A DNA stretch of 64,000 nt from Crocinitomicaceae bacterium (GTDB lineage: Bacteria > Bacteroidota > Bacteroidia > Flavobacteriales_D > Sanyastnellaceae), in contig PACT01000039.1 in the NCBI GenBank assembly GCA_002700285.1, positions 13,328-77,327 of the forward strand, written 5' to 3'. Below the pieces are notes generated by a model. It made no database searches. It had not been told where the DNA came from and saw only the letters and a list, made by a program, of their open reading frames with translations. This document shows, in pieces, positions 46,538 to 56,293 of this stretch (its first letter is position 1; every line of letters begins with the position of its first letter). A program made the position numbers and the translations under genes.

Positions 46538-49207
46538 TTATTCTTTGACTTTATCATCTTTTGACGGCCCTTTTTTATTTGCAGGTTTCTTGGGACTTTT
46601 CTTTTTCTTCGCTGGTTTCGATGTGCTTATAATGTCTTCATCTGCGCCATCAGGCATTGTTAAAACGCCACCTTTTACAACAGTAATTTTGAGATTATCC
46701 TCACCTAAAGTGTATTCAGCTTTTAACAAGTCTCCTTCTTCAACAGACGAATTGATGATTTCTTCGGCAAAGGGATCTTCCAAATGTTTTTGTATTGCTC
46801 TTTTTAGAGGTCTAGCACCGTATTTCTCATCATATCCTTTGTCTACGATGTAATCTTTTGCAGTTTCGGAAACTTCAAGTCCATATCCCAAACTTATCAC
46901 CCTGTTCTTTAGAGCCGCGAGCTCTAAATCTATGATCGAGTGAATGTGTTCTCTATTTAGTGATTTAAATAAAACCACATCATCAATACGATTTAAAAAC
47001 TCAGGTGCAAAGGCTCTCTTTAGTGCTTTCTGTATAACCCCAGCTTTATTTTGATCCTCATTGTTTTCCTTAGCAGATGTGTTAAATCCCACCCCTGTTC
47101 CGAAATCAGCAAGCTGTCGAGCGCCAATATTTGACGTAAGAATCATCACTGTATTTCTGAAGTCAACTTTCCGCCCCAGGCTGTCAGTCATTTGACCATC
47201 ATCTAGTGCTTGAAGAAGGAGGTTAAAAACATCGGGATGTGCCTTTTCAATTTCATCAAGAAGTACAATAGAGTAGGGGCGACGGCGAACTTTCTCAGTG
47301 AGTTGTCCGCCCTCTTCATAGCCTACGTATCCTGGAGGTGCTCCTACCAAACGCGTCACGGCAAATTTTTCCATGTACTCACTCATGTCAATTCTAATGA
47401 GCGCATCATCACTGTCAAACATAAACTTGGCGAGTTCCTTCGCAAGTTGTGTTTTACCTACTCCTGTGGGGCCTAGGAAGATAAATGAACCGATCGGCTT
47501 ATTTGGATCTTTAAGTCCAGCTCTGTTCCGCTTTATTGCCTTCACAACTTTATTTATCGCCTCTTGTTGACCGATTACTTTGGTCTCAATATTTTTATCC
47601 ATCCTGGCGAGCTTTCCGCTTTCTTTCTCCGCGATTCTTTGAACAGGGATGCCCGTCATCATGGCAACAACATCTCCCACGTGATCTTCTGTCACAGAAA
47701 CTCTAAGGTTTTTGCTCTCTTCATCCCACTGGCGCTTGGCAGTGACTAAACGCTCATTTAAATTTCGCTCAGTATCTCTAAGTCTTGCCGCTTCTTCATA
47801 GCGTTGGCTTCTCACAACCCTGATCTTCTCTTCTTTGATCCTGTCAATTTCTTCTTCAATGTCAAGGATTTCTTGAGGGACATGAATGTTATTCAGGTGG
47901 ACCCTACTTCCCACTTCGTCTAAAGCATCTATGGCTTTATCTGGAAGATGTCTGTCAGTAATGTAACGCGACGTTAATTTCACACATGCACTTATGGCTT
48001 CGTCTGTGTAGATAACACTATGATGCTCTTCGTATTTGTCCTTAATGTTGTGTAAAATCTGTTTTGTCTCTTCTATCGAAGTAGGCTCCACTAAAACCTT
48101 TTGAAAACGACGTTCAAGGGCACCATCTTTTTCGATATGCTGACGGAATTCATCAAGTGTTGTTGCACCAATACATTGGATCTCTCCTCTTGCAAGTGCG
48201 GGTTTAAACATATTCGATGCATCGAGTGATCCACTGGCACCACCTGCACCAACAATTGTGTGGATTTCGTCAATAAACAGAATGACATCTGGAGATTTTT
48301 CAAGTTCATTCATGACAGCCTTCATTCTCTCTTCAAACTGACCGCGGTACTTCGTTCCCGCAACGAGAGAGGCAACATCTAAAGTGACAATGCGTTTTCC
48401 ATAAAGAACACGGCTGACTTTCTTCTCAATTATTCTCAGGGCCAAACCCTCCGCAATCGCGCTTTTGCCTACACCGGGTTCGCCAATAAGAATTGGATTG
48501 TTTTTCTTTCTTCTTGACAGAATCTGAGAAACACGTTCGATCACTTTTTGACGGCCGACGATGGGGTCTAATTTCCCCTCTTCAGCCATCTTCGTTAAAT
48601 CTCGTCCGAAATTATCTAGGACTGGCGTTTTACTTTTGGTATCACCTTTTCTTTTCGAGACACTGTTTGAAGATCCGGAGCCCCCACCTGTGGATGGTTC
48701 TTCATCAGGGCCCATGTCGTTGTCTGACATTGGCGCCTCTAGTCTAGGAGAAGAAGTCGCACCTGAATTTTCTGAGATCATATTTTCAAATTCCTCTTTG
48801 GCAATTTCGTAATCAATGTTAAATGCATGTAAGGATTTTGTTGCAACATTGTCTTCATCTTTGAGGATGCTCAGCAAAAGATGCTCTGTGCCTATGACGG
48901 GGCTTTTAAAAATCTTAGCTTCTAAATATGTAATCTTCAGAATTTTCTCAGCCTGCTTTACGAGCGGCATGTTGCCTGCACCTAATGGACTTCCTCCAGA
49001 AGGTCTGATTGAACTTTCGATAAGTTTACGGAGTTTTTGAATGTCACAATTGAGCCCTTCTAAAATTCTAATTGCTGTCCCTTCGCCTTCCTTAATTAAC
49101 CCTAACAACAGATGCTCAACACCTATGTACTTGTGTTCTAGCCTCAAAGCTTCCTCACGACTAAACGTGATTACTTCTCTAACCCGTGGTGAAAATTTCG
49201 CGTCCAT
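46538..49207 (-). CDS. clpC: ATP-dependent Clp protease ATPase subunit ClpC
   Basis: 889 residues from this ATG; the frame extends to a TTG at 49243, which is less likely because MDAKFSPRVREVITFSREEA matches family starts. Two Clp-N repeats fill residues 1-150. AAA-1 has Walker A GEPGVGKSAIAEG near 240, a UVR-type middle segment follows (SQRYEEAARLRDTERNL), and AAA-2 has GPTGVGKTQLAKE near 577 and VLLDEIEKAHPDVFN. ClpC unfolds proteins for ClpP. The C-terminus carries a Lys-rich tail (KPAKKKKSPKKPANKKGP) not usual for the family. Transcription probably starts from the promoter at 49298-49326. Confidence 0.95.
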   Translation of the reverse strand: MDAKFSPRVREVITFSREEALRLEHKYIGVEHLLLGLIKEGEGTAIRILEGLNCDIQKLRKLIESSIRPSGGSPLGAGNMPLVKQAEKILKITYLEAKIFKSPVIGTEHLLLSILKDEDNVATKSLHAFNIDYEIAKEEFENMISENSGATSSPRLEAPMSDNDMGPDEEPSTGGGSGSSNSVSKRKGDTKSKTPVLDNFGRDLTKMAEEGKLDPIVGRQKVIERVSQILSRRKKNNPILIGEPGVGKSAIAEGLALRIIEKKVSRVLYGKRIVTLDVASLVAGTKYRGQFEERMKAVMNELEKSPDVILFIDEIHTIVGAGGASGSLDASNMFKPALARGEIQCIGATTLDEFRQHIEKDGALERRFQKVLVEPTSIEETKQILHNIKDKYEEHHSVIYTDEAISACVKLTSRYITDRHLPDKAIDALDEVGSRVHLNNIHVPQEILDIEEEIDRIKEEKIRVVRSQRYEEAARLRDTERNLNERLVTAKRQWDEESKNLRVSVTEDHVGDVVAMMTGIPVQRIAEKESGKLARMDKNIETKVIGQQEAINKVVKAIKRNRAGLKDPNKPIGSFIFLGPTGVGKTQLAKELAKFMFDSDDALIRIDMSEYMEKFAVTRLVGAPPGYVGYEEGGQLTEKVRRRPYSIVLLDEIEKAHPDVFNLLLQALDDGQMTDSLGRKVDFRNTVMILTSNIGARQLADFGTGVGFNTSAKENNEDQNKAGVIQKALKRAFAPEFLNRIDDVVLFKSLNREHIHSIIDLELAALKNRVISLGYGLEVSETAKDYIVDKGYDEKYGARPLKRAIQKHLEDPFAEEIINSSVEEGDLLKAEYTLGEDNLKITVVKGGVLTMPDGADEDIISTSKPAKKKKSPKKPANKKGPSKDDKVKE

Positions 49208-49297
49208 ATCGTCTTCGGTTCTTTCTTTTCTTGTGAATATCAACTGCCCTTATATAGATAACGAATAAAAACAAAATTCGTTGCTTAAGAGTTATTT

Positions 49298-49326
49298 CAA
49301 ATCTACATAGCTCCCTTGATAATCAA
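49298..49326 (-). promoter_or_regulatory. clpC promoter (TTG-N18-TAGATTTG)
   Basis: On the minus strand TTG (49326-49324) stands 18 bases from TAGATTTG (49305-49298). The predicted leader is about 85 bases. The rest of the 296-base gap to gyrA holds the gyrA box and nothing else that I could identify. Confidence 0.5.
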
Positions 49327-49416
49327 AAAGAATACTGCCTCTGTTATTCACAACAAAATTGCGTCAATTGTGAAGAATTGTCGTTGATTTATGAGGTGAT
49401 TCACTTTTTGCTTTTG

Positions 49417-49424
49417 TATTTTTG
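49417..49424 (+). promoter_or_regulatory. -7 box upstream of gyrA
   Basis: A perfect TATTTTTG, 79 bases before the gyrA ATG. No TTG with proper spacing. Confidence 0.35.
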
Positions 49425-49503
49425 GAACCCTGCGTAACAGCTAAGAACACGCATCATTAAGCGATGATTAGCAAGCAGAATTTTTGACGATTTAGCTGAT
49501 AAT

Positions 49504-52074
49504 ATGGCAGAAGGAGAAAAGATCATCCAAATTAACATTGCGGATGAAATGAAATCAGCCTACATCGATTATTCGATGTCGGTCATTGTTTCAAGGGCAT
49601 TGCCCGATGTAAGAGATGGGCTCAAACCCGTTCACAGAAGGGTGTTGTATGGCATGCTTGACTTAGGAGTATACTCTAACAGAGCGCATAAAAAATCCGC
49701 ACGTATTGTGGGAGAGGTGCTCGGTAAGTACCATCCTCACGGAGATTCATCCGTGTATGACACGATGGTACGAATGTCGCAAGACTGGTCACTTCGTTAC
49801 CCTATGGTAGATGGGCAGGGTAACTTCGGAAGTATCGATGGAGACAATCCTGCTGCGATGCGTTATACGGAGGCTCGCCTGCGTAAAACTGCTGAAGCAA
49901 TGTTGGGCGACCTAGATAAGGACACTGTTGATTTTGCCGCAAATTTTGATGGCAGTTTAACAGAGCCTACAGTCCTTCCTGCAAAACTTCCAAACCTGTT
50001 GATTAATGGAGCTTCAGGAATTGCTGTGGGTATGGCGACGAATATGCCTCCACATAACCTTTCAGAGGTTCTTGACGGCGTTGTTCACTATATCGACAAT
50101 GAAAATTGCACTGTAGATGATTTGATGGAGTTTGTCAAAGCACCTGACTTCCCTACAGGTGGAATTATACATGGCGTATCAGGTGTTCATGAAGCCTTCA
50201 GGACAGGTAAAGGTAGAGTCGTGGTGCGAGGCCGTACGAAATTTGAAGAAACCAAATCTGGCAGAGAAGTTATTATTGTCGAGGAAATTCCATATCAGGT
50301 CAACAAAGCTGACATGGTTCGCAAAACAGCTGAATTAGTTAATGACAAGAAAATTGAAGGAATCAGCGAAATTCGCGACGAGTCTGACAGGAATGGAATG
50401 CGTATTGTATATGAGCTAAAGCGCGATGCAATTCCCAATGTCGTGCTAAATAAACTTTATAAGTACACTGCGCTACAGAACTCATTTTCAGTCAATAACA
50501 TTGCTCTCGTGAAGGGAAGACCCATCCTCCTTAACCTTCGAGATATGATCAAGTATTTTGTTGATCATAGACATGAAGTTGTTGTTCGCCGCACACAGTT
50601 CGAGCTTAACAAGGCAGAAGAACGCGCGCATATTCTTCAAGGGTTAATCATTGCACTTGACAACATCGATGCCGTTATTAAACTGATACGCGCAAGCTCT
50701 TCTCCTGAAGAAGCAAGAAATGGGTTAATGGATGCGTTTAAACTTAGTGAAATTCAAGCGCGCGCAATCTTAGACATGAGATTGCAAAAGCTAACAGGGC
50801 TTGAGCGAGATAAGCTTCGTGCTGAGTTTGACGAGTTAATGAATGTCATCACAGACTTGAAAGATATCCTTGACCGTAAGGAGCGTCGCATGACAATTAT
50901 CAAAGAGGAACTTTCTGATATCCGTGATCGATTTGGTGACGAGCGTCGCTCGACAATAGAATTCAGTAGTGCTGAAGTCAGTATCGAGGACATGATTCCT
51001 GATGAGCAAGTCGTTATAACGATAAGCCATGCTGGTTACATTAAGCGTACACGCTTAAATGAATATAGATCTCAAACAAGAGGAGGAGTAGGGGCTAGAG
51101 GATCGTCAACTAGGCAAGAAGATTTCCTTGAAAATATTTTCACAGCGACAAATCACAACTGGCTACTTATATTCACGCAACAGGGTAAATGCTTCTGGAT
51201 GCGAATATTTGAAGTGCCTGAGGGTTCGAAGCAATCTAAAGGACGTGCGATTCAGAACTTGATTAATATTGGATTAGACGACAAAGTGCTTGCTTATATC
51301 CCGGTAAAGGATATCAAAGATCCTGAATATGCCAATGCCAATTTCGTGGTTCTTGCAACAAAGAAAGGGCTCATCAAGAAAACGAGCTTAGAAGCATATA
51401 GTAGACCTAGAACCAATGGCATTAATGCTGTTACGATCCGTGAAGGTGATGAACTGCTACAAGCACGATTAACAAACGGTGAAAGTGAAGTAATTATAGG
51501 TTTGAAGTCAGGAAAAGCAATTAGATTTAACGAATCTAAAACGCGTGCAGTAGGCAGGACTGCCATGGGAGTTAAAGGTATTACTCTTGGGGGTCCAGAT
51601 GATGAAGTAATAGGTATGGTCTGCGTAAACGATACAGAAAGTTCAATACTAGTGGTATCTGCAAATGGATACGGAAAAAGATCAGCAGTAGACGATTATC
51701 GTATTACAAACCGTGGAGGTAAAGGTGTGAAAACACTTCAAATCACAGAAAAGACGGGGAATCTCATTTCTATACTTAATGTCACGGATGAACACGACCT
51801 TATGATCGTTAATAAGTCGGGAATCACGATACGGATGTCTGTAGAAGATTTACGTGTCATGGGAAGGGCAACTCAAGGTGTACGACTCATTAGCTTAAGA
51901 GGCAAAGATGAAATCGCGTCTGTCTGTAGAGTCCCTAAGGCTGATGAAGAAGAGGATATTGAAGGAGAAGAAGGCCTAGACACACCCACACAAGGAGAAG
52001 AAGGCAGCACTAGCACTGAACAAGAGATCACTCCAGAGTCAGACGAAAGTAGCCCATCTGATAACGAAGCGTAA
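49504..52074 (+). CDS. gyrA: DNA gyrase subunit A
   Basis: 856 residues. The breakage-reunion domain starts [20 protein letters not shown]. The quinolone-resistance region [20 protein letters not shown] has Ser and Asp at the two main resistance positions, i.e. the susceptible form. The catalytic Tyr is near residue 122 in [10 protein letters not shown]. The C-terminal DNA-wrapping beta-pinwheel repeats are present, with the GyrA box [11 protein letters not shown]. After it the protein ends in a long acidic Glu/Ser tail (about residues 818-856). It introduces negative supercoils with GyrB, which is not in the window. Confidence 0.97.
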   Translation: MAEGEKIIQINIADEMKSAYIDYSMSVIVSRALPDVRDGLKPVHRRVLYGMLDLGVYSNRAHKKSARIVGEVLGKYHPHGDSSVYDTMVRMSQDWSLRYPMVDGQGNFGSIDGDNPAAMRYTEARLRKTAEAMLGDLDKDTVDFAANFDGSLTEPTVLPAKLPNLLINGASGIAVGMATNMPPHNLSEVLDGVVHYIDNENCTVDDLMEFVKAPDFPTGGIIHGVSGVHEAFRTGKGRVVVRGRTKFEETKSGREVIIVEEIPYQVNKADMVRKTAELVNDKKIEGISEIRDESDRNGMRIVYELKRDAIPNVVLNKLYKYTALQNSFSVNNIALVKGRPILLNLRDMIKYFVDHRHEVVVRRTQFELNKAEERAHILQGLIIALDNIDAVIKLIRASSSPEEARNGLMDAFKLSEIQARAILDMRLQKLTGLERDKLRAEFDELMNVITDLKDILDRKERRMTIIKEELSDIRDRFGDERRSTIEFSSAEVSIEDMIPDEQVVITISHAGYIKRTRLNEYRSQTRGGVGARGSSTRQEDFLENIFTATNHNWLLIFTQQGKCFWMRIFEVPEGSKQSKGRAIQNLINIGLDDKVLAYIPVKDIKDPEYANANFVVLATKKGLIKKTSLEAYSRPRTNGINAVTIREGDELLQARLTNGESEVIIGLKSGKAIRFNESKTRAVGRTAMGVKGITLGGPDDEVIGMVCVNDTESSILVVSANGYGKRSAVDDYRITNRGGKGVKTLQITEKTGNLISILNVTDEHDLMIVNKSGITIRMSVEDLRVMGRATQGVRLISLRGKDEIASVCRVPKADEEEDIEGEEGLDTPTQGEEGSTSTEQEITPESDESSPSDNEA

Positions 52075-52191
52075 AGTGACACAAAACAAAAAGCAGAAAG
52101 GCACGGAGTTTGCAAATATGAATACGTTGACATGATTTTTGTCTGACTTTTTAAGACCTTAAACTATAAAATTTAAATCGATAAAGAATAA

Positions 52192-53340
52192 ATGAAACAT
52201 TTCTTAATGATTATTGGATGCCTATTTGCTTTTTCTGTTACGGGGCAAAAAGAGGTGGTTTCTGCCTACAACGCTAACAAAGAGGGTGATTACCGCGCCG
52301 CATCAACGTATATTGAACAAGCAATACTTATTGAAAAGTCCAAAACCAAGGATAAAACATGGCGATATAGGGGAGAGATTTATTTAAACATCTCAAGAGA
52401 TACTTCACTGACAATGGAGTATCCAAATGCCTTGCGAATATCAATGGAAAGCTATTTAAAAGCAAAGGAACTTGATCTAAAGCAGCGATATGAACAAGAA
52501 ATCATGTTTGGTCTTAATCAAGTTCAGATAGGGGCAAATGGCAAAGGTATTTCGTACTACAACACAACTACATTTGATCTGGCGGCGTTGTCATTTGATT
52601 TGGCAGCTGAAGTTGCGCGAACATTCAACATCGTTGACACAATGGCTGTTTACAATGCTGCGTTATGTTATGAAAAGGCCGACATGACAGATATGGCCAT
52701 TGAACGGTATAAAGATTGCGCTGACATCACGTACCAGGTGCCCAATGTATTCTTGTTTATTAGCACATTATACAGGAATGCTGACAACGATGAAGCAGCC
52801 CTAAAAACTTTACAAGAAGCGCGTATATCTTATCCGAGAGAACAAAGCCTTATCATTGAGGAGCTCAACATTTACTTAACGAATAAGGATTTTGAGCGTG
52901 CAAAATCAAATTTGGAACTCGCGGCTGAACAAGACCCTACAAACGAAATACTCTGGTTTTCACTCGGAAGTGTTTTTGATAATCTAGGAAATTATGAAGA
53001 AGCCATAATAGCTTACCAGAAAGCAATCGGTGTCAAATCGGATTACTTTGATGCAAACTATAACTTAGGCGCATTGTACTTTAATAAAGCAGTACTTGGC
53101 ATCAATGAAGCAAATGAAATGTGGAAGCCTAGGATGACAAAAACTGAGGCAGCCAAGCAAAAGAAACTTGAGGATGATTCAAAAGCAATGTTTGTGACTG
53201 CTAGGCCATATTTAGAATCGGCCTTTCAAGTTGATCCATCTGATGTTGAAACGATTCGTTCATTAAAAGATATCTATGCACGCACAGGTGAGGATGATAA
53301 ATTCATCCAAATGAATAATCTTTTAAAAGGCATGCAATAG
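52192..53340 (+). CDS. Secreted tetratricopeptide repeat protein
   Basis: 382 residues with a signal peptide (FLMIIGCLFAFSVTGQ). At least four TPR-like helical pairs are seen, the clearest being NEILWFSLGSVFDNLGNYEE followed by AIIAYQKAIGVKSDYFDANY and NLGALYFNKAVLGINEANEM, and near the start NKEGDYRAASTYIEQAILIE. TPRs form protein-binding scaffolds; as it is exported without a sorting domain, a periplasmic scaffold is inferred. It lies between gyrA and tRNA-Ser, with no overlap on either side. The 179 bases after it hold only the tRNA promoter. Confidence 0.85.
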   Translation: MKHFLMIIGCLFAFSVTGQKEVVSAYNANKEGDYRAASTYIEQAILIEKSKTKDKTWRYRGEIYLNISRDTSLTMEYPNALRISMESYLKAKELDLKQRYEQEIMFGLNQVQIGANGKGISYYNTTTFDLAALSFDLAAEVARTFNIVDTMAVYNAALCYEKADMTDMAIERYKDCADITYQVPNVFLFISTLYRNADNDEAALKTLQEARISYPREQSLIIEELNIYLTNKDFERAKSNLELAAEQDPTNEILWFSLGSVFDNLGNYEEAIIAYQKAIGVKSDYFDANYNLGALYFNKAVLGINEANEMWKPRMTKTEAAKQKKLEDDSKAMFVTARPYLESAFQVDPSDVETIRSLKDIYARTGEDDKFIQMNNLLKGMQ

Positions 53341-53471
53341 TTTTATTTTTATAGGTATCTGTGAGCCAGGTTTATAATAACCCACATCCAATAAATATAA
53401 CATATCATTTTACATAATAACTATTATCATTCAAAAGGGGCAAATTAAATAAAAAGAGATTTCGCCAGTAT

Positions 53472-53505
53472 TTGGACTGAATTTGAAATCTAGTGTGTAC
53501 TTTTG
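53472..53505 (+). promoter_or_regulatory. tRNA-Ser promoter
   Basis: TTG (53472-53474), 23 bases, then a perfect TACTTTTG (53498-53505), ending 14 bases before the tRNA. Confidence 0.5.
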
Positions 53506-53519
53506 CAGCGTTATTTAAA

Positions 53520-53604
53520 GGAGGTGTGGCAGAGTGGTCGAATGCACCGGTCTTGAAAACCGACGTACCGCAAGGTACCGGGGGTTCGAATCCCTCCACC
53601 TCCG
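53520..53604 (+). tRNA. tRNA-Ser (anticodon TGA)
   Basis: 85 bases. The acceptor stem GGAGGTG pairs perfectly with CACCTCC, the discriminator is G, and the anticodon loop CTTGAAA gives TGA (53554-53556), reading UCN codons. A long variable arm (GTACCGCAAGGTAC) confirms a class II serine tRNA. The T loop is TTCGAAT. The 3' CCA is not encoded (GCAAAA follows). Confidence 0.98.
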
Positions 53605-53620
53605 CAAAAACAAAAAAAAG

Positions 53621-53647
53621 CCCATAGCATAAGCCATGGGTTTTTTT
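53621..53647 (+). terminator. Terminator after tRNA-Ser
   Basis: CCCAT/ATGGG plus an inner GC/GC pair around an ATAA loop, followed by seven T residues and preceded by an A-run. Confidence 0.88.
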
Positions 53648-53722
53648 ATGCGACTAATGTTCTGTAAATATCTGGCTGGTGTATTATTTTAAAAGTAAAG
53701 ACATAGACCGGCATATACACCA

Positions 53723-53744
53723 TACATTTGACATTATAGATTTG
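53723..53744 (+). promoter_or_regulatory. Two tandem -7 boxes before the GWxTD gene
   Basis: TACATTTG (53723-53730) and TAGATTTG (53737-53744) both match the consensus perfectly and lie 14 bases apart. The second ends four bases before the ATG, so transcripts from it would be leaderless. Confidence 0.42.
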
Positions 53745-53748
53745 CTAC

Positions 53749-55200
53749 ATGAATAGAATACTCTTATTTATACTCACTGTTGCCTCATACAGCCATGTGT
53801 CAGCTCAAAATTGGGGTGTAGAAATATTCAGATATCAATTGGCGGATCAAACCTCATTTGTGGATGTAGCCATTGAGCTTAATGCTTCTGAAATGACAAT
53901 GGAATATGGGGATTCACTTTGGATTGCTTCTACAGAAATCACGGTAGTTGTTGAGCAAGGAGATGAAATAAAAGCATTTCGAAAAATCCAACTTTCAGGC
54001 CCGAAAACAGTTGATTCCACGGAGGCTTGGACAGCGGACCACATGCATCTTGAACGCTTTCTTTTGAGTCCTGGCAACTATCAAGTTACAGTCCAGGTTG
54101 AAGGCACAGATCTTTTATTTAAAGACAACGTACAAATTTCTGTCTGTGGCAAACCTGATGTTTCAGACTTAATGCTGGTTGAAGCCTATGCCAAACTGAT
54201 CAATGGTGAAGAGAGTCTGTTTTCCAGATCGGGATTTGACATCATCCCTTTATTAGACAATACAATTGCGCCGAATGCTGATCAAGCCAGATTTTACGTA
54301 GAACTTTATAACATTGACCAAGTTGTCGGTTTGGATTCACTATTTCTATTGTCGTTTGGTTTTACAAATAGCAATGGAAATTGGTCCCCCAGTCATACCC
54401 GATATTTAAGATTGAAAGCAGCTCCTGTAGTGCCTGTATTTGAAGTTTTACCTGTGGATGGAGCTGTGCCTCCTGAAGATGGTGGTTTTTTAAAAATAGA
54501 GATTAAGACCAGAGACGGTATTGAAATTACCACCATGAATTATCCTATTTCCAGGTGGTCTCCGGCTGATGAGAATAACTATGCGGATGTTGCGTTGTCT
54601 CAATTTGCGGCCCAATGGACAGACAGGAACCACCTATATCGACACATCGAAGATCATTTGCCTTTGGCATCACCATCCGAACAAAACACGATTTTAGGGA
54701 TCTTAAAAGTAACCAGAGACCTGAAGATGCTACAAGGATTCTTAGATCAATTTTGGGTCCGAAGAAACCCTGAAAATCCAACAAAAGCTTGGCGAAATTA
54801 TAGAAATGAAGTCACTGTTGCAGACAGTATTTTTGGCGGATGTAGAAGTGGGCATGGCGCAGATACCGATCAAGGATATGTGTATCTGAAATATGGCAGA
54901 CCAAACTCTATCGTAAAACGACATCACAACACGGATTATTATCCCTATGAGATTTGGCATTACCACCATACTGCAGGGTTCTCAAATAGACGGTTTTTAT
55001 TCTACGCCCCCCATGTTGTGCTAGAATGTTTAGAAATACTTCACTCAGATATGCCGGGTGAAATCAGCAACAATGATTGGATTGAAATACTCAAATCCCG
55101 TGAAAACAGAATTAAAGTTACTGATACACAGCTTAACAGACTTAATCCAAGGAATACATTTTCTCGTGAAGAGCCTGAGGAACTTTTTTACAATCCATAA
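53749..55200 (+). CDS. Secreted GWxTD-domain protein with a degenerate GWxTD motif
   Basis: 483 residues with a signal peptide (LLFILTVASYSHVSAQ). The N-terminal half is beta-rich. The C-terminal GWxTD domain is recognised from FLDQFWVRRNPENPTKAWRN and then QGYVYLKYGRPNSIVKRHHN. The name-giving motif itself is changed: where GWKTDRG is expected, the sequence reads GCRSGHGADTDQG. GWxTD proteins are common in Bacteroidota and related phyla; their function is unknown. The stop and the next start share a base (TAATG), so it is translationally coupled to the glycosyltransferase. Confidence 0.8.
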   Translation: MNRILLFILTVASYSHVSAQNWGVEIFRYQLADQTSFVDVAIELNASEMTMEYGDSLWIASTEITVVVEQGDEIKAFRKIQLSGPKTVDSTEAWTADHMHLERFLLSPGNYQVTVQVEGTDLLFKDNVQISVCGKPDVSDLMLVEAYAKLINGEESLFSRSGFDIIPLLDNTIAPNADQARFYVELYNIDQVVGLDSLFLLSFGFTNSNGNWSPSHTRYLRLKAAPVVPVFEVLPVDGAVPPEDGGFLKIEIKTRDGIEITTMNYPISRWSPADENNYADVALSQFAAQWTDRNHLYRHIEDHLPLASPSEQNTILGILKVTRDLKMLQGFLDQFWVRRNPENPTKAWRNYRNEVTVADSIFGGCRSGHGADTDQGYVYLKYGRPNSIVKRHHNTDYYPYEIWHYHHTAGFSNRRFLFYAPHVVLECLEILHSDMPGEISNNDWIEILKSRENRIKVTDTQLNRLNPRNTFSREEPEELFYNP

Positions 55201-56225
55201 TGAATACTGTCGTCGTAATCCTCAATTGGAATGGTGTAAATCATTTACAGTCTTATTTGCCGTCAGTCGTGACCTTCTCAAATGTGCCGATCTATGTCAT
55301 AGATAATGGCTCCGCAGACAACTCTGTGAATTGGATCAGCGAAAATTATCCAGAAATTGGAATCGTACGACTTGAGGATAATCTCGGATTTGCGGGTGGT
55401 TATAACGCGGGGCTTCAAAAAATAGATGCAGACAGATATGTCCTTCTAAATTCAGATGTAAGCGTACGTTCTGGCTGGATCGAATCGGTAAATAAATCGA
55501 TGCTGCAAAATGATTGGTCTATTTGCTCCCCAATCCTATTAGATGATAAAAACACTGCGTATTATGAGTATGCTGGTGCAGCAGGTGGCTATATTGATAA
55601 AGATGGCTATATGTTCTGTGCTGGCAGATTGTTTCATTCAATTGAAAAATCAAATCAGAATTACAACAAAGACACAGAAGTGTTTTGGGCTTCTGGTGCA
55701 GCTTTATTTGTGGATGCTAAGGCATGGGGTCTCGTGGATGGTTTTGATACCGACTTCTTTGCTCACATGGAGGAAATCGACCTATGTTGGCGATTAAAGA
55801 CCAGAGGATATAAAGTTGGTGTATGTGGAACCACAACGATCCAACACCTGGGTGGAGGCACTCTGGAAGCTTCTAACCCATTGAAAGTTTATTTAAATTT
55901 CAGAAATAACCTCTTGATGTTACTTAAAAATCAAGAAGGAGTCCCTCTGTTTTTTATCACAAAAAGACTATTACTTGATGGGTTGGCTGCCTTCAGATTT
56001 CTATTAAAAGGAGAAATAAAGTTTTTTTTATCAGTTGCAAAAGCGCATTGGGCTTTCTTTTCAATGATACCCAATACGTTATCAAAAAGAGGTGCCGAAG
56101 TTGTGGCGAGAAACAAGTCCACGCCAAATAGAGTGGGTTTATATAAAAAGAGCATTGTTTCCCAGTATTTTATAAGGAATCGCACGAAGTTTTCTGATTT
56201 GATGAAAAAAGATTTTGTGGATTAG
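55200..56225 (+). CDS. Family 2 glycosyltransferase (rhamnosyltransferase-like)
   Basis: 341 residues. The GT-A fold appears as TVVVILNWNGVNHLQSYLPS, then YVIDNGSADNSVNWI, NLGFAGGYNAGLQKI and the metal-binding RYVLLNSDVSVRSGWIESV; the acceptor-side acidic motif is FFAHMEEIDLCWRLKTRGY. It resembles rhamnosyltransferases and other surface-polysaccharide GT2 enzymes. There are no transmembrane segments. The sugar donor and acceptor cannot be read from the sequence. It is coupled to the upstream GWxTD gene by a one-base overlap; no other polysaccharide genes are adjacent. Confidence 0.92.
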   Translation: MNTVVVILNWNGVNHLQSYLPSVVTFSNVPIYVIDNGSADNSVNWISENYPEIGIVRLEDNLGFAGGYNAGLQKIDADRYVLLNSDVSVRSGWIESVNKSMLQNDWSICSPILLDDKNTAYYEYAGAAGGYIDKDGYMFCAGRLFHSIEKSNQNYNKDTEVFWASGAALFVDAKAWGLVDGFDTDFFAHMEEIDLCWRLKTRGYKVGVCGTTTIQHLGGGTLEASNPLKVYLNFRNNLLMLLKNQEGVPLFFITKRLLLDGLAAFRFLLKGEIKFFLSVAKAHWAFFSMIPNTLSKRGAEVVARNKSTPNRVGLYKKSIVSQYFIRNRTKFSDLMKKDFVD

Positions 56226-56293
56226 TTAATTACTCGACTGCATCTACAAATAACCTAGTATTTGAAGCGCGAACTTTCTTTTCTTCGCAATTC

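Noticed and set aside
49208-49243. TTG start 12 codons before clpC
   Set aside because: ClpC family proteins begin at the MDAKFSPRV position, and the extra residues have no counterpart.
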